A stretch of DNA of 64,000 nt from Enterobacter genomosp. O. GTDB taxonomy: Bacteria; Pseudomonadota; Gammaproteobacteria; Enterobacterales; Enterobacteriaceae. This document shows positions 51,163-62,341 of the stretch, piece after piece. A model generated the notes under the pieces. The model saw nothing but the letters and a program-made list of their open reading frames with translations, searched no databases and was not told where the DNA came from. How positions within the stretch are numbered: the first letter of the stretch is position 1; every line of letters starts with the position of its first letter. The stretch covers positions 310,001 to 374,000 of the forward strand of contig NZ_LECZ01000025.1 in assembly GCF_001022965.1 (NCBI RefSeq). The letters run 5' to 3'. The translations under genes and the position numbers were made by a program.

Positions 51163-51201
51163 GTGTTCTATCCATCCTTCAGGGTAATCGTTATCTTCAA
51201 A

Positions 51202-51238
51202 CCTGTAGACCGGCGCGGTCTTTGTGCCGGTCTACAGG
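51202..51238. repeat. 13-bp perfect stem-loop between sucB and sucC
   Basis: CCTGTAGACCGGC and GCCGGTCTACAGG are perfect inverted arms around an 11-bp loop. No T run follows, so it is not a simple terminator; it may protect or process the mRNA between sucAB and sucCD. Confidence 0.75.
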
Positions 51239-51258
51239 GCAGGTGATCCTAAAAGTAA

Positions 51259-52479
51259 CTAGACGTCCAGCAGCAGACGCGTTGGATCTTCTAGCAGCTC
51301 TTTAATGGCTACCAGGAAGCCCACGGACTCGCGGCCGTCAATCAGGCGGTGGTCGTAAGAGAGCGCCAGGTACATCATTGGCAGGATCTCAACTTTACCG
51401 TCAACCGCCATAGGGCGATCTTTAATGGCATGCATACCCAGGATCGCGCTCTGCGGCGGGTTAATGATCGGGGTAGACATCAGTGAACCGAATACGCCGC
51501 CGTTGGTAATGGTGAAGTTACCTCCGGTCAGGTCGTCTACGGTCAGCTTGCCGTCGCGGCCTTTAACAGCCAGCTCTTTGATATTTTTCTCGATATCAGC
51601 CATACCCAGGGTATCGACATCGCGCAGAACCGGGGTTACCAGGCCACGTGGAGTAGAAACCGCCATGCTGACGTCGAAATAGTTGTGGTAAACCACGTCA
51701 TCGCCATCAATAGACGCGTTCACTTCCGGATAGCGTTTCAGCGCTTCAACAACCGCTTTCACGTAGAAGGACATAAAGCCCAGACGGATACCGTGACGTT
51801 TTTCGAAGGCGTCACCGTACTGCTTACGCAGGTCCATGATTGGCTTCATGTTCACTTCGTTGAAGGTGGTCAGCATCGCGGTGGAGTTTTTCGCTTCCAG
51901 CAGACGCTCGGCCACACGCTTACGCAGGCGAGTCATTGGCACACGTTTTTCGCTGCGGGCGCCCAGAGCAGGCTGTGCTGCCGGTGCCGCCGCAGGGGCT
52001 TTCGCTTCTGCCTGAGCAGGCGCTTTCGCCAGATGTTTGTCGATGTCTTCGCGGGTCAGACGCCCCCCCACACCGGTGCCCTTGATGGCTGCCGGGTCAA
52101 GGCTGTGTTCAGCCAGCAGGCGACGGATCGCCGGGCTGAGCGCGTCGTTAGACTGTTCTTCCAGGGAAGCCTGCTGGCGCTGAGCCGGCGTAGAGGCTTT
52201 CTCTTCAGATTTCGCGCTGGACTCTTTGCCCGCGCTGTTGCCTTCGCGCAGGCGACCCAGGATCTGACGAGAGGTCACGGTCGTGCCTTCATCTTCCAGG
52301 ACTGCATCCAGAATGCCATCCGCCGATGCCGGTACTTCCAGTACCACTTTGTCAGTTTCGATTTCTACCAGCACTTCATCGCGCTTAACGGCGTCGCCTG
52401 GTTTTTTGTGCCAGGTGGCGACGGTCGCATCTGCTACAGACTCAGGCAGGTCGGGAACAAGAATATCTACGCTACTCAT
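51259..52479 (-). CDS. sucB: dihydrolipoyl succinyltransferase SucB (E2 of 2-oxoglutarate dehydrogenase)
   Basis: 406 residues. The N-terminal lipoyl domain carries the lipoylated Lys44 in [12 protein letters not shown] peripheral subunit-binding domain (about 112-150, [20 protein letters not shown]) binds E1/E3. The C-terminal catalytic domain has the DHR motif in [11 protein letters not shown] (His about 376). It forms the 24-mer core of the complex. It follows sucA by 14 bp. Confidence 0.97.
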   Translation of the reverse strand: MSSVDILVPDLPESVADATVATWHKKPGDAVKRDEVLVEIETDKVVLEVPASADGILDAVLEDEGTTVTSRQILGRLREGNSAGKESSAKSEEKASTPAQRQQASLEEQSNDALSPAIRRLLAEHSLDPAAIKGTGVGGRLTREDIDKHLAKAPAQAEAKAPAAAPAAQPALGARSEKRVPMTRLRKRVAERLLEAKNSTAMLTTFNEVNMKPIMDLRKQYGDAFEKRHGIRLGFMSFYVKAVVEALKRYPEVNASIDGDDVVYHNYFDVSMAVSTPRGLVTPVLRDVDTLGMADIEKNIKELAVKGRDGKLTVDDLTGGNFTITNGGVFGSLMSTPIINPPQSAILGMHAIKDRPMAVDGKVEILPMMYLALSYDHRLIDGRESVGFLVAIKELLEDPTRLLLDV

Positions 52480-52493
52480 TATGTATCCTTTAA

Positions 52494-55301
52494 TTAATCG
52501 ACGTTCAGCGCGTCATTGACCAGATCTTGTTGCTGCTTCTGGTGAACGGACATATACCCTACCGCCGGAGAGGCGGAGGCCGGGCGACCTGCGTAACGCA
52601 GGGCAGACCCAAATGGAATCACTTCACGGAAATGATGCTGGCTGCAGTACCATGCGCCCTGGTTAAGCGGCTCTTCCTGGCACCAGACAAAATCATGTAC
52701 GTGAGCGTATTGTTTCAGCACTTCCTGCATCGCCTGATGCGGGAATGGATAAAGCTGTTCGATACGCACAATGGCGACATCTTTCTGATCGTTCTTGCGG
52801 CGCTGTTCCAGCAGGTCGTAATAAACCTTACCAGAACACATTACGACGCGCTTAACGCCCTTCGGATCCAGCTCGTCAATCTCACCGATAGCTGGCAGGA
52901 AGGTGCCGTTGGCCAGTTCATCCAGGCTGGAGACCGCCAGCGGATGACGCAGCAGGGATTTCGGCGACATCACCACCAGCGGACGACGCATACCGCGCAG
53001 CGCCTGACGACGCAGCATGTGGTACACCTGAGCCGGAGTGGACGGCACGCAGACCTGCATGTTCTGCTCAGCGCAGAGCTGCAGATAACGTTCCAGACGC
53101 GCGGAGGAGTGCTCCGGACCCTGGCCTTCATAACCGTGCGGCAGCAGCATTACCAGGCCACACATACGGCCCCACTTCTGCTCGCCGGAGGAGATGAACT
53201 GGTCGATAACCACCTGCGCACCGTTGGCGAAGTCGCCGAACTGCGCTTCCCAGATGGTCAGGGTGCGTGGTTCCGCAGTGGCGTAACCGTATTCGAATGC
53301 CAGTACCGCTTCTTCAGACAGCACGGAGTCCCAGACCTTGAACTGGCCCTGACCGTTGTGCACGTGCTGCAGCGGGGTGTAGGTTGAACCGTTGGACTGG
53401 TTATGAACAACCGCGTGACGGTGGAAGAAGGTACCGCGGCCCGCATCCTCACCGGACAGACGAACAGGGATGCCTTCGTCAACCAGCGTTGCATAAGCCA
53501 GCGTTTCTGCGCCGCCCCAGTCGAACAGCTTCTCACCTGCCGCCATGGACTGACGGTCAGCGTAGATTTTCGCCACGCGAGACTGCATCTCGATAGCGTC
53601 CGGTACGGTGCTGATGCGTTTAGCCAGTTCCTGCAGGCGCTTCATCTCAACCTTGTTCGGGTAGCTCTCATCCCACTCGTGGTTGAGGTACGGCGACCAG
53701 GTAAAGGAGTGCATGTTCATCGGGCGCAGCTCTTTCACTACGCATTCACCCGCATCCAGCGCGTCGCGGTAGAGGTTGACCATTTCGGTCGCATCTTCCA
53801 GCGTCGTCACCTTGTCGCTTTCCAGCTTGTCAGCATAGATTTTGCGCGGCGTCGGGTGTTTTTTGATTTTCTGATACATCAACGGCTGGGTTGCACTTGG
53901 CTCATCCGCTTCGTTGTGGCCGTGACGGCGGTAGCAGAACAGATCGATGAACACATCGCGTTTAAAGGTATTACGGTAGTCCAGCGCCAGGCGGGTCACG
54001 AAAGCAACGGCTTCCGGATCGTCCGCGTTAACGTGGAAGATCGGTGCCTGAACCATCTTACCGATGTCGGTGCAGTACGGAGTAGAACGCGCATCCAGCG
54101 GGTTAGAGGTAGTGAAGCCCACCTGGTTGTTGATTACAATGCGAACGGTACCGCCCACTTCATAACCACGCGCTTTCGACATGTTCAGGGTTTCCTGAAC
54201 CACGCCCTGCCCTGTTACCGCCGCATCACCGTGGATGGTGATTGGCAGCACTTTGTTGCTGCTTGGCTCGTCCAGACGATCCAGACGCGCGCGCACGGAA
54301 CCGATAACTACCGGGCTGACGATTTCCAGGTGCGACGGGTTAAACGCCAGCGCCAGGTGAACCAGACCGCCTTCGGTTTCGATATCCGACGAGAAGCCCA
54401 TGTGGTACTTCACGTCGCCGGTGCCGAGGTGTTCTTTGTGTTTGCCCGCGAATTCGTCGAACAGGTCCTGCGGTTTTTTACCCAGCACGTTGACCAGTAC
54501 GTTCAGACGACCACGGTGCGCCATGCCCAGTACCACTTCACGGGTACCGCTCTTGCCTGCGTGACGAATCAGCTCTTTCAGCATCGGTACCAGCGCATCG
54601 CCGCCTTCCAGCGAGAAGCGTTTTGCACCCGGGAATTTCGCGCCGAGATAACGCTCAAGGCCTTCCGCTGCGGTCAGTTCGTTCAGGAAGCGTTTTTTCT
54701 CGTCAGCCGAGAAGTTCGCGTGGCCCGCTACGGATTCGATACGCTGCTGGATCCAGCGTTTCTCTTCGGTAGAGGTAATGTGCATGTATTCCGCGCCGAT
54801 GGAGCCGCAGTAGGTTTGCTTGAGCGCGTTAATCAGATCGCCCAGCTTCATCGTGTCTTTGCCGATGGCAAAGGAACCTACGTTAAAGCTTTCCTGGAAA
54901 TCGGCCTCGGTCAGATCGTGATACGCCGGATCGAGATCGGCCACACGGTCTTGTTTCCACAGTCCCAGCGGATCGAGATTCGCATGCTGGTGACCGCGGA
55001 AGCGATAAGCGTTGATAAGCTGCAGGACTTTAACCTGCTTCGCATTGGTGTCAGGGTCGGAAATCGCAGAAGAGTAACGTGAGGCATCCTTCGCCAGACG
55101 ACGGAAATAATCACGTGTTTTGGAATGGAATTGATCCGGTTTGACTCCCGTGCCAGGCAACTGCTGGAACATGGAACGCCAGTTTGCGTCCACTGAGTCA
55201 GGATCGGTTAAGAAGTCTTCATAGAGCTGTTCTATCCAGCTCTGGTTAGCACCAGAGAGGTAAGAAGAGTCCAGCCAGGCTTTCATTGCGCCGTTCTGCA
55301 T
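52494..55301 (-). CDS. sucA: 2-oxoglutarate dehydrogenase E1 component SucA
   Basis: 935 residues (E. coli 933). This thiamine diphosphate enzyme decarboxylates 2-oxoglutarate. The ThDP/Mg motif is in [13 protein letters not shown] and the following [16 protein letters not shown]; active-site His residues lie in [11 protein letters not shown] and [10 protein letters not shown]. The C-terminal transketolase-like domain includes [15 protein letters not shown]. Start [15 protein letters not shown] matches E. coli. It begins the suc part of the sdh-suc operon, 223 bp after sdhB. Confidence 0.97.
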   Translation of the reverse strand: MQNGAMKAWLDSSYLSGANQSWIEQLYEDFLTDPDSVDANWRSMFQQLPGTGVKPDQFHSKTRDYFRRLAKDASRYSSAISDPDTNAKQVKVLQLINAYRFRGHQHANLDPLGLWKQDRVADLDPAYHDLTEADFQESFNVGSFAIGKDTMKLGDLINALKQTYCGSIGAEYMHITSTEEKRWIQQRIESVAGHANFSADEKKRFLNELTAAEGLERYLGAKFPGAKRFSLEGGDALVPMLKELIRHAGKSGTREVVLGMAHRGRLNVLVNVLGKKPQDLFDEFAGKHKEHLGTGDVKYHMGFSSDIETEGGLVHLALAFNPSHLEIVSPVVIGSVRARLDRLDEPSSNKVLPITIHGDAAVTGQGVVQETLNMSKARGYEVGGTVRIVINNQVGFTTSNPLDARSTPYCTDIGKMVQAPIFHVNADDPEAVAFVTRLALDYRNTFKRDVFIDLFCYRRHGHNEADEPSATQPLMYQKIKKHPTPRKIYADKLESDKVTTLEDATEMVNLYRDALDAGECVVKELRPMNMHSFTWSPYLNHEWDESYPNKVEMKRLQELAKRISTVPDAIEMQSRVAKIYADRQSMAAGEKLFDWGGAETLAYATLVDEGIPVRLSGEDAGRGTFFHRHAVVHNQSNGSTYTPLQHVHNGQGQFKVWDSVLSEEAVLAFEYGYATAEPRTLTIWEAQFGDFANGAQVVIDQFISSGEQKWGRMCGLVMLLPHGYEGQGPEHSSARLERYLQLCAEQNMQVCVPSTPAQVYHMLRRQALRGMRRPLVVMSPKSLLRHPLAVSSLDELANGTFLPAIGEIDELDPKGVKRVVMCSGKVYYDLLEQRRKNDQKDVAIVRIEQLYPFPHQAMQEVLKQYAHVHDFVWCQEEPLNQGAWYCSQHHFREVIPFGSALRYAGRPASASPAVGYMSVHQKQQQDLVNDALNVD

Positions 55302-55408
55302 CGTGATCCCTTAAGCATTTTTATGCTTACTTTCGCCGTAGAAACTACCACGCACACACCGTGTACGTGCCGGGGTTCACCTGCGAGCTCTTTTACTTTG
55401 GCCCGCGA

Positions 55409-55458
55409 AGGAACCTTTAGAAACTGTCTAGACTTCAGGGCAGTTTTTAAAGGTTTCT
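55409..55458. repeat. long stem-loop in the sdhB-sucA spacer
   Basis: AACCTTTAGAAACTG (55412-55426) and CAGTTTTTAAAGGTT (55441-55455) pair over 15 positions with one wobble, and outer bases extend the stem to about 18. The 14-nt loop contains TCTAGA. It precedes sucA and follows the repeat near sdhB. Confidence 0.7.
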
Positions 55459-55465
55459 GCAATCT

Positions 55466-55503
55466 GTTCCCTCTCCCTTTGGGAGAGGGTTAGGGTGAGG
55501 GGA
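55466..55503. repeat. dispersed palindromic repeat, copy 3 (sdhB 3' side)
   Basis: CCCTCTCCC and GGGAGAGGG pair around TTT and are followed by TTAGGGTGAGGGG. It is related to the copies at 4596, 13641 and 60701, but is the only one inside an operon. Confidence 0.8.
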
Positions 55504-55524
55504 ACAGCGCTCCCCTCTCACTAC

Positions 55525-56241
55525 TTACGCACTGCGCTGCAGCAGCATCGACTTAATATGGCCGATGGCGCGCGTCGGGTTCAGCCCCTTCGGACACACA
55601 CTGACGCAGTTCATGATGCTATGGCAGCGGAATACGCTGAAAGCGTCACTCAGTCCTTCCAGACGGCTGTCGGTTTCGGTGTCGCGGCTATCGATCAGGA
55701 AGCGATAGGCAGCCAGCAGACCGGCCGGGCCGATGAACTTGTCCGGGTTCCACCAGAACGACGGGCAGGACGTTGAACAACATGCACAGAGAATACACTC
55801 GTACAACCCATCGAGTTTTTCACGCTGCTCAGGAGACTGTAAGTGCTCGCGAGCGGGTGGATTTTGCCCATTATTCAATAAGTAAGGCTTAATCTTCTCA
55901 TATTGTGCATAGAATTGCCCCATGTCTACCACCAAATCACGCACGACCGGCAGGCCTGGCAGAGGACGGATAACAATTTTCTGGCCAGGGCGCTGCAACG
56001 CTGAAATTGGCGTGATGCAGGCCAGGCCATTTTTGCCGTTCATGTTCACGCCGTCAGAGCCACACACCCCTTCACGGCAGGAGCGGCGGAACGACAGCGT
56101 CGGATCTTTTTCTTTCAGCTGGATTAAGGCATCCAGCAGCATCATGTCGCGACCTTCTTCCGCTTCCAGGGTGTAGTCCTGCATACGCGGAGCGTCATCA
56201 ACATCCGGGTTATAACGATAAACTGAGAATTCGAGTTTCAT
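55525..56241 (-). CDS. sdhB: succinate dehydrogenase iron-sulfur subunit SdhB
   Basis: 238 residues. Three Fe-S clusters transfer electrons from FAD to ubiquinone. The [2Fe-2S] ligands are in SCREGVCGSDG (Cys about 55, 60, 63) and LACIT (about 75). The [4Fe-4S] and [3Fe-4S] ligands lie in CILCACCSTSCPSF and CHSIMNCVSVCPKGLNP. It docks on SdhA and on the SdhCD membrane anchor. It follows sdhA by 15 bp. Confidence 0.97.
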   Translation of the reverse strand: MKLEFSVYRYNPDVDDAPRMQDYTLEAEEGRDMMLLDALIQLKEKDPTLSFRRSCREGVCGSDGVNMNGKNGLACITPISALQRPGQKIVIRPLPGLPVVRDLVVDMGQFYAQYEKIKPYLLNNGQNPPAREHLQSPEQREKLDGLYECILCACCSTSCPSFWWNPDKFIGPAGLLAAYRFLIDSRDTETDSRLEGLSDAFSVFRCHSIMNCVSVCPKGLNPTRAIGHIKSMLLQRSA

Positions 56242-56256
56242 TATCCTGTCTCCGCA

Positions 56257-58023
56257 TTAGTAAGTACGAATCTTCGGCGGGAACGCCGGACGCAGTTTCG
56301 GTTCCATGTTGACGCTACGACGCGTCATGGTTTCCGACTCTGGCAGATACAGGGAATGGCACAGCCAGTTTTCGTCATCACGATCCGGGAAGTCGAAGCG
56401 GCTATGCGCGCCACGGCTTTCGGTACGGAAGTTTGCCGACATCGCGGTTGCGAACGCGGTTTCCATCAGGTTATCCAGTTCCAGGCACTCAACGCGCTGG
56501 GTGTTGAACTCGCTGGAGGTGTCGTCCAGACGGGCGTTTTTAAGACGCTCGCGGATCGCTTTCAGCTGCTCAAGACCTTTCGCCATCGCGTCGCCTTCGC
56601 GGAATACCGAGAAGTTGTGCTGCATGCATTCCTGCAGCGCTTTACGGATTTCCACCGGATCTTCGCCGTTACGGTTACCGTTCCAGCGGTTGAGGCGCTC
56701 AAGAGAGGCATCGATTTCGTCGTCGGTCGCATCACGCAGCGCGCCCTGCTCGGCAATGGATTCCTGCAGATGCAGACCCACCGCACGACCAAACACCACC
56801 AGGTCCAGCAGGGAGTTGCCGCCCAGACGGTTTGCACCGTGTACGGATACGCAGGCAATCTCGCCTACCGCGAACAGGCCAGGGATGACCACGTCTTCGC
56901 CCTGCTCGTTCACGGTCAGCGCCTGGCCGGTCACTTTGGTCGGAATACCGCCCATCATGTAGTGGCAGGTTGGGATAACCGGAATCGGCTCTTTCACCGG
57001 GTCGACGTGAGCGAAGGTGCGGGACAGCTCCAGAATGCCCGGCAGACGGGATTCCAGCACCTCTTTACCCAGATGGTCGAGTTTCAGCTTCGCGTGTGGA
57101 CCCCACGGGCCGTCACATCCGCGGCCTTCACGGATTTCGATCATGATGGAACGCGCCACCACGTCACGACCCGCCAGGTCTTTCGCATTTGGGGCATAAC
57201 GCTCCATGAAGCGCTCGCCGTGTTTGTTCAGCAGGTAGCCACCTTCACCACGGCAGCCTTCCGTCACCAGAACGCCTGCACCGGCGATACCGGTTGGGTG
57301 GAACTGCCACATCTCCATATCCTGCACCGGCACGCCAGCGCGGATTGCCATACCGACACCGTCACCGGTGTTGATGTGGGCGTTAGTGGTGGACTGATAA
57401 ATACGGCCTGCCCCGCCGGTGGCCAGCACGGTTGCGCGGGCTTTGAAGTAAACCACTTCACCGGTTTCGATGCACAGCGCGGTACAACCTACCACTGCGC
57501 CATCGGCGTTTTTCACCAGATCCAGCGCGTACCACTCGGAGAAAATGGTGGTGTGGTTTTTCAGGTTCTGCTGATACAGCGTGTGCAGCAGCGCGTGACC
57601 GGTACGGTCAGCCGCTGCCGCGGTGCGTGCCGCCTGCTCGCCGCCGAAGTTTTTCGACTGGCCGCCAAACGGACGCTGATAGATGGTGCCATTTTCCAGA
57701 CGGGAGAACGGCAGACCCATGTGATCCAGCTCCAGAATCGCTTCCGGGCCAGTCTTACACATATATTCGATGGCATCCTGGTCGCCGATGTAATCGGAAC
57801 CTTTTACCGTGTCGTACATGTGCCATTCCCAGTTATCTTCATGGGAGTTACCCAGCGCAACGGTAATACCGCCCTGCGCAGACACGGTATGGGAACGGGT
57901 CGGGAAAACTTTTGAGAGCAGCGCACAGGTCTGGCCGCTCTGGGAAATTTGCAGTGCGGCACGCATACCTGCGCCACCCGCACCAATGACTACAGCATCA
58001 AATTCTCTGACTGGCAGTTTCAT
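56257..58023 (-). CDS. sdhA: succinate dehydrogenase flavoprotein subunit SdhA
   Basis: 588 residues. FAD is bound covalently to His45 in [10 protein letters not shown]; the dinucleotide motif is [13 protein letters not shown] (11-23). Substrate-binding residues lie in [11 protein letters not shown] and the SHTV segment, and the proton-shuttle Arg is in MEIREGRG-proximal sequence (about 286). ATG at 58023 overlaps the sdhD stop by one base. Cytoplasmic face of complex II. Confidence 0.97.
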   Translation of the reverse strand: MKLPVREFDAVVIGAGGAGMRAALQISQSGQTCALLSKVFPTRSHTVSAQGGITVALGNSHEDNWEWHMYDTVKGSDYIGDQDAIEYMCKTGPEAILELDHMGLPFSRLENGTIYQRPFGGQSKNFGGEQAARTAAAADRTGHALLHTLYQQNLKNHTTIFSEWYALDLVKNADGAVVGCTALCIETGEVVYFKARATVLATGGAGRIYQSTTNAHINTGDGVGMAIRAGVPVQDMEMWQFHPTGIAGAGVLVTEGCRGEGGYLLNKHGERFMERYAPNAKDLAGRDVVARSIMIEIREGRGCDGPWGPHAKLKLDHLGKEVLESRLPGILELSRTFAHVDPVKEPIPVIPTCHYMMGGIPTKVTGQALTVNEQGEDVVIPGLFAVGEIACVSVHGANRLGGNSLLDLVVFGRAVGLHLQESIAEQGALRDATDDEIDASLERLNRWNGNRNGEDPVEIRKALQECMQHNFSVFREGDAMAKGLEQLKAIRERLKNARLDDTSSEFNTQRVECLELDNLMETAFATAMSANFRTESRGAHSRFDFPDRDDENWLCHSLYLPESETMTRRSVNMEPKLRPAFPPKIRTY

Positions 58024-58370
58024 TACACACCCCACACCACAACGAATCCATAAATAACGTAAACCACCAGAGCAACAACAATGGCCAGCTGCAGAGGGAG
58101 GCGAATCGCCAGAGGTTTAACGTAATCGGTCAGCACCTGCCACATACCAATCCAGGCATGAATAAGGATGGAGAACAGCGCCAGCAGGGTGAACACTTTG
58201 GTGAAGGCAGATCCGAAGAACCCGCTCCAGATTTCCCACGTCAGCGTGCCGCTGGTCGCAAAGAAACCGATCATATAGATGATATAAAGGGTGAGAACGA
58301 TGGCAGTAGCACGGACAAGAATGAAGTCATGTACGCCGTTGCGTCCTAATGCGGAGGCGTTGCTTACCAT
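58023..58370 (-). CDS. sdhD: succinate dehydrogenase membrane anchor subunit SdhD
   Basis: 115 residues, three transmembrane helices (about 15-36, 58-78, 90-112). With SdhC it binds haem b and ubiquinone; His71 and Tyr83 of E. coli have counterparts in [18 protein letters not shown]. It overlaps sdhC by seven bases and shares TAATG with sdhA. Same length as in E. coli. Confidence 0.96.
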   Translation of the reverse strand: MVSNASALGRNGVHDFILVRATAIVLTLYIIYMIGFFATSGTLTWEIWSGFFGSAFTKVFTLLALFSILIHAWIGMWQVLTDYVKPLAIRLPLQLAIVVALVVYVIYGFVVVWGV

Positions 58371-58753
58371 ACGAGAACTCCTGCGAGAAGTGAAAGCACG
58401 ACTGTAATCACAAATGAAATGTTAGCGGAGCGTTTCCCGGCTTCGAACGTTTCTTCCAGGTAGCCGAAGTCCATCAGCATATGGCGAACACCCACAACAA
58501 CGTGGTACGCCAGCGCGGTCAGAATGCCCCACATGATGAATTTTACGAAGAAGCTGTTCATGATGGCAGAGGCCTGGAGGAATCCTTCAGGAGAAGAGAG
58601 GCTGGTGCCCAGTAACCACAGTAGAATACCGACCGCCACAAACGTAATCACACCGGATACACGGTGCAGAATGGACGCTATTGCTGTTACAGGGAACCGG
58701 ATCGTTTTGAGATCCAGATTGACAGGTCTTTGTTTTTTCACATTTCTTATCAT
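58364..58753 (-). CDS. sdhC: succinate dehydrogenase cytochrome b556 subunit SdhC
   Basis: 129 residues, three transmembrane helices. The haem b axial ligand is His84 in [13 protein letters not shown], and Ser27/Arg31 in SILHRVSG contact ubiquinone. ATG at 58753 ([10 protein letters not shown]) gives the E. coli length; an ATG five codons upstream at 58768 is possible. First gene of the sdhCDAB-sucABCD operon, divergent from gltA. Confidence 0.95.
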   Translation of the reverse strand: MIRNVKKQRPVNLDLKTIRFPVTAIASILHRVSGVITFVAVGILLWLLGTSLSSPEGFLQASAIMNSFFVKFIMWGILTALAYHVVVGVRHMLMDFGYLEETFEAGKRSANISFVITVVLSLLAGVLVW

Positions 58754-58994
58754 GAATAACGCCCACATGCTGTTCTTATTGTTTCCTTCCTCCGGACTGC
58801 GATGCGGGTCAAGCAGCGTTCCTTTTCTATAACTGCGCGTCATGCAAAACATTGCTTCCAAATGCTAAAACGACACGTTACAACGCTGGGTGGCTCGGGA
58901 TTGCAGGGTGTTCCGGAGACCTGGCGGCAGTATAGGCCGTTCACAAAATCATTACAATTAACCTACATACAGTTTGTCGGGTTTTCTCTGGAAC

Positions 58995-59010
58995 AGTGAT
59001 CAGGGTCACG
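58995..59010. promoter_or_regulatory. putative CRP site in the sdhC-gltA region
   Basis: AGTGATCAGGGTCACG contains GTGA-N6-TCAC, the CRP core. It lies between the two divergent promoters, which are both catabolite-sensitive in E. coli. Confidence 0.6.
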
Positions 59011-59067
59011 ATAACAACATCTTTTTAATTTTTAATCATCTGATTTGACAAATGTTAAACAATATTG

Positions 59068-59097
59068 TTACAAACGTCATCAGAAAAGGCATATAAT
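59068..59097 (+). promoter_or_regulatory. predicted upstream gltA promoter
   Basis: TTACAA (59068-59073) is 18 bp from a perfect -10 TATAAT (59092-59097). The start would be about 300 bp before the gltA ATG, close to the distal gltA start reported in E. coli. Confidence 0.5.
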
Positions 59098-59407
59098 GCT
59101 CAAAAGTTATGAGGTCTCTCTTTCACCTGACAAATAGTTATGTAACAGTGTGATGGTATTGACCGAAGTTATCAGGACAGTTATTAGTGATATACAGGTT
59201 TGAATAATTCGGACTGCAAAAACGCTGATTTGCTGTTGTTTCACTGATATTTCATTCGTTTACCTGCAAGGCGCCATAGCTCTGTACCCTGGTTTGTCCT
59301 CGTGAGCTGAGCGGTAAGCCAAATAACAATCTGGTAACGGTGATTAACAGCTGAAAGCAAATCCGGTAAAGCGCAGTCTTAAGCATAAGGCGCTAAGGAG
59401 ACCGTAA

Positions 59408-60691
59408 ATGGCTGATACAAAGGCAAAACTCACCCTAAATGGTGATGATGCTATTGAACTGGATGTGCTAAAAGGCACGCTCGGTCAGGATGTTATTGAT
59501 ATCCGTACGCTGGGTTCTAAAGGGGTTTTCACCTTTGACCCAGGATTTACCTCTACCGCATCTTGCGAATCCAAAATCACCTACATTGACGGTGACGAAG
59601 GTATCCTGCTCCATCGCGGCTTCCCCATCGATCAGTTAGCCACCGAATCCAACTATCTGGAAGTGTGCTACATCCTGCTGAACGGCGAAAAACCGACGCA
59701 GGCGCAATACGATGAATTCAAAACCACCGTGACCCGTCACACCATGATCCATGAGCAGATTACCCGTCTGTTCCATGCGTTCCGTCGTGACTCTCACCCG
59801 ATGGCGGTGATGTGCGGTATTACCGGTGCGCTGGCGGCGTTCTACCACGACTCCCTTGACGTGAATAACCCACGTCACCGCGATATCGCGGCGTTCCGCC
59901 TGCTGTCCAAAATGCCAACCATGGCGGCGATGTGTTACAAATACTCCATCGGCCAGCCGTTTGTGTATCCACGTAACGACCTCTCCTACGCGGGTAACTT
60001 CCTGCGCATGATGTTCTCCACGCCGTGCGAAGAGTACGAAGTGAATCCGGTGCTGGAACGCGCGATGGACCGTATTCTGATCCTGCACGCTGACCACGAA
60101 CAGAACGCCTCGACCTCCACCGTCCGTACCGCAGGCTCTTCAGGCGCGAACCCGTTCGCCTGTATCGCTGCGGGCATCGCCTCCCTGTGGGGACCGGCGC
60201 ACGGTGGCGCGAACGAAGCGGCACTGAAGATGCTGGAAGAGATCAGCACCGTTGAGCACATTCCTGAGTTCGTGCGTCGCGCGAAAGACAAGAATGACTC
60301 CTTCCGCCTGATGGGCTTCGGTCATCGTGTTTACAAAAACTACGACCCGCGCGCGACCGTCATGCGTGAGACCTGCCACGAAGTGCTGAAAGAGCTGGGT
60401 ACCAAAGATGACCTGCTGGAAGTGGCGATGGAACTTGAGCACATCGCGCTGAACGACCCGTACTTCATCGAGAAGAAACTCTACCCGAACGTCGATTTCT
60501 ACTCCGGTATCATCCTGAAAGCGATGGGTATTCCGTCTTCCATGTTCACCGTGATCTTCGCGATGGCGCGTACCGTAGGCTGGATTGCGCACTGGAACGA
60601 AATGCACAGCGAAGGCATGAAAATTGCTCGCCCTCGTCAGCTGTACACCGGCTACGAGCAGCGTGATTTTAAGTCTGATATTAAGCGCTAA
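59408..60691 (+). CDS. gltA: citrate synthase GltA
   Basis: 427 residues, the type II hexameric, NADH-inhibited class of Gram-negative bacteria. It condenses oxaloacetate and acetyl-CoA. Catalytic residues are in [11 protein letters not shown] (His about 264), [14 protein letters not shown] (His about 305) and NVDFYSG (Asp about 362). The N-terminal domain with [18 protein letters not shown] is the NADH-binding extension. AAGGAG precedes the ATG. Confidence 0.98.
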   Translation: MADTKAKLTLNGDDAIELDVLKGTLGQDVIDIRTLGSKGVFTFDPGFTSTASCESKITYIDGDEGILLHRGFPIDQLATESNYLEVCYILLNGEKPTQAQYDEFKTTVTRHTMIHEQITRLFHAFRRDSHPMAVMCGITGALAAFYHDSLDVNNPRHRDIAAFRLLSKMPTMAAMCYKYSIGQPFVYPRNDLSYAGNFLRMMFSTPCEEYEVNPVLERAMDRILILHADHEQNASTSTVRTAGSSGANPFACIAAGIASLWGPAHGGANEAALKMLEEISTVEHIPEFVRRAKDKNDSFRLMGFGHRVYKNYDPRATVMRETCHEVLKELGTKDDLLEVAMELEHIALNDPYFIEKKLYPNVDFYSGIILKAMGIPSSMFTVIFAMARTVGWIAHWNEMHSEGMKIARPRQLYTGYEQRDFKSDIKR

Positions 60692-60700
60692 AAGACATTG

Positions 60701-60753
60701 GGTGTGGCCTGATGCCCTCACCCCGGCCCTCTCCCACAGGGAGAGGGTGAAAA
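60701..60753. repeat. dispersed palindromic repeat, copy 4 (gltA/nei)
   Basis: CTGATGCCCTCACCCCGGCC is followed by the CTCTCCCACAGGGAGAG hairpin, almost identical to the unit downstream of ybhB. It sits between convergent gltA and nei. Confidence 0.85.
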
Positions 60754-60758
60754 TATTA

Positions 60759-60788
60759 AAAACGGTAACCTCAGGGTTACCGTTTTCT
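60759..60788. terminator. bidirectional terminator between gltA and nei
   Basis: AAAACGGTAACC and GGTTACCGTTTT pair around TCAG, with T-rich sequence after it on the plus strand and A-derived T run on the minus strand. Confidence 0.9.
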
Positions 60789-60789
60789 T

Positions 60790-61581
60790 TTATTTCTGAC
60801 AGTGCGGACACCAGTAAAACGGTCGTGAAGAGAGCATTATCCTGTCGATAATGCCGCCGCACCTTTCGCATTTCTTTCCCGCCCGATGAAACACCTTAAA
60901 GCGGAACAGCGCCCCGTGATGCGTGTTCTCATCCACCACGCCGCGCGTGTTATAGGATAGCCGCGGAATATCCAGCAGCGCGTGGGACAGCGCCTCCAGC
61001 TGTTCATCGCTTAACTGAGACGCTTTGTGCTGCGGTGCCAGCCCCACTTCCCACAGAATTTCTACCCGCAGATAGTTACCCAGCCCTGCCAGGAACGCCT
61101 GATCGAGCAGTAATCCGGAAAATTGCCGGTTGCGGAATTTGGGGGATAACAAGCGGGCTTTAACATCGCTCGCCGTCAGGCGCATATCCAGCACATCCGG
61201 CCCGACCCGCTGTAAGAACGGGTGAGTAAGCAGTTGCTCCGGGGTTAACATTTCAATATCCGACGCGCTGTAAAGCAGAATTGCTTTATCCGCCGTCTGC
61301 AGCCTGACGCGCAGCACGCGGTTGGTTTGCGGCTGCTCGTCCGCGTTAACCACTCGCCAGACGCCGTAAAGCTGGTTATGGCTATATAACGTCAGGTTAT
61401 GGGAAAAGTGCGTAAGCAACGCCTTCCCGCGCGTTTCAATATGCGTCACCGTTTGGCCCACCAGCTGGGCTTCAAACGCTTTCAGTTGAGGAAAAGCAAA
61501 CCAGACATCCGTCAGGGTTTTGCCCTTTATCGCCGCCTCGAGGCTATCCGCTGCGCGGCGGATCTCCGGGCCTTCAGGCAT
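60790..61581 (-). CDS. nei: endonuclease VIII Nei
   Basis: 263 residues, Fpg/Nei family. This DNA glycosylase/AP lyase removes oxidised pyrimidines. The N-terminal Pro2 (nucleophile) and Glu3 are in MPEGPEIRR; Lys near 53 is in the [11 protein letters not shown] segment. A helix-two-turn-helix (about 160-175, [15 protein letters not shown]) and a C-terminal zinc finger (C-x2-C-x16-C-x2-C, from CERCGG to CPHC) bind DNA. ATG at 61581 fixes Pro2. It lies 22 bp after pxpA. Confidence 0.96.
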   Translation of the reverse strand: MPEGPEIRRAADSLEAAIKGKTLTDVWFAFPQLKAFEAQLVGQTVTHIETRGKALLTHFSHNLTLYSHNQLYGVWRVVNADEQPQTNRVLRVRLQTADKAILLYSASDIEMLTPEQLLTHPFLQRVGPDVLDMRLTASDVKARLLSPKFRNRQFSGLLLDQAFLAGLGNYLRVEILWEVGLAPQHKASQLSDEQLEALSHALLDIPRLSYNTRGVVDENTHHGALFRFKVFHRAGKKCERCGGIIDRIMLSSRPFYWCPHCQK

Positions 61582-61603
61582 TTTTCTGTCCTTATCGTGA
61601 GTG

Positions 61604-62341
61604 TCAGGCGCTGACGAGGATCCCCTGCTCTGCAAAGGCCGCCCGTAAGCGGCGCGCGAACTGCAGCGCATGCTCGCCATCACCGTGTAAACAAACCGTA
61701 TCCGCCTGCACGCTGGCCGTAGAGCCATCCGTCGCGTTGACCGTGCCCTCCCGCACCATCTGAAGCGTCTGCGCCAGCGCCTGAGATGCATAGGTGATTA
61801 ACGCGCCGGGCTGGGTCCTCGGGACCAGGCTGCCATCGGGCAAATATCCTCTGTCCGCAAACACTTCCTGACGCGTGGTTAACCCCAGACGCTGCCCGGC
61901 GCGGATAAGCTCGCTACCCGCCAGGCCAACCAGTATCAGCTGCGGGTTGCAATCCCGTACCGCGCGGGCAATGGCGTCAGCAAGAGCGGGATCTTTCGCC
62001 GCCTGATTGTAGAGCATGCCGTGCGGCTTCACGTGGCGTAACACGCCCTGCTGGGCTCGCACAATCGCTTCCAGCGCGCCAATCTGGTACAGCATCTGGG
62101 CGTAGACCGTCTCCGGCGGCAGGTTCATCGCGGTGCGGCCAAAGTTTTCCCGGTCGGGAAAGCTCGGATGAGCGCCAATCGCTACGCCGTTTTTAAGGGC
62201 ATTGCGCACGCTCTCCAGCATGATCCGCGCATCACCCGCGTGAAAGCCGCAGGCGATATTGACCGAGGAGACCAGGGTCATCAGCTCGGCATCCGCGCTG
62301 CCGCCCTCGCCCAAGTCGGCGTTTAAATCAATCTTTACCAT
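61604..62341 (-). CDS. pxpA: 5-oxoprolinase subunit PxpA (YbgL, LamB/YcsF family)
   Basis: 245 residues (E. coli 244). With PxpB and PxpC it hydrolyses 5-oxoproline (pyroglutamate) to glutamate using ATP. The LamB/YcsF fold is a (beta/alpha) barrel; the N-terminal [10 protein letters not shown] and the [11 protein letters not shown] and [14 protein letters not shown] segments carry conserved acidic and His residues. It overlaps pxpC by 14 bp. Confidence 0.94.
   Translation of the reverse strand: MVKIDLNADLGEGGSADAELMTLVSSVNIACGFHAGDARIMLESVRNALKNGVAIGAHPSFPDRENFGRTAMNLPPETVYAQMLYQIGALEAIVRAQQGVLRHVKPHGMLYNQAAKDPALADAIARAVRDCNPQLILVGLAGSELIRAGQRLGLTTRQEVFADRGYLPDGSLVPRTQPGALITYASQALAQTLQMVREGTVNATDGSTASVQADTVCLHGDGEHALQFARRLRAAFAEQGILVSA

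Larger units (their letters stand above)
58754..59407. other. 654-bp divergent promoter region sdhC/gltA
   Basis: It contains a CRP-type site (58995-59010) and a good gltA -10 hexamer TATAAT (59092-59097), which would give a long gltA leader of about 300 nt, as described in E. coli. The region is otherwise A/T-rich with no supported gene. Confidence 0.6.

Noticed and set aside
53403..55082. 559-codon open frame on the plus strand opposite sucA
   Set aside because: It lies entirely within sucA, whose protein is unmistakable. Codon bias in GC-rich genes leaves long antisense frames; there is no ribosome site or recognisable family.
56356..57915. 519-codon open frame opposite sdhA
   Set aside because: Antisense shadow of sdhA, with no start signal or recognisable domain.
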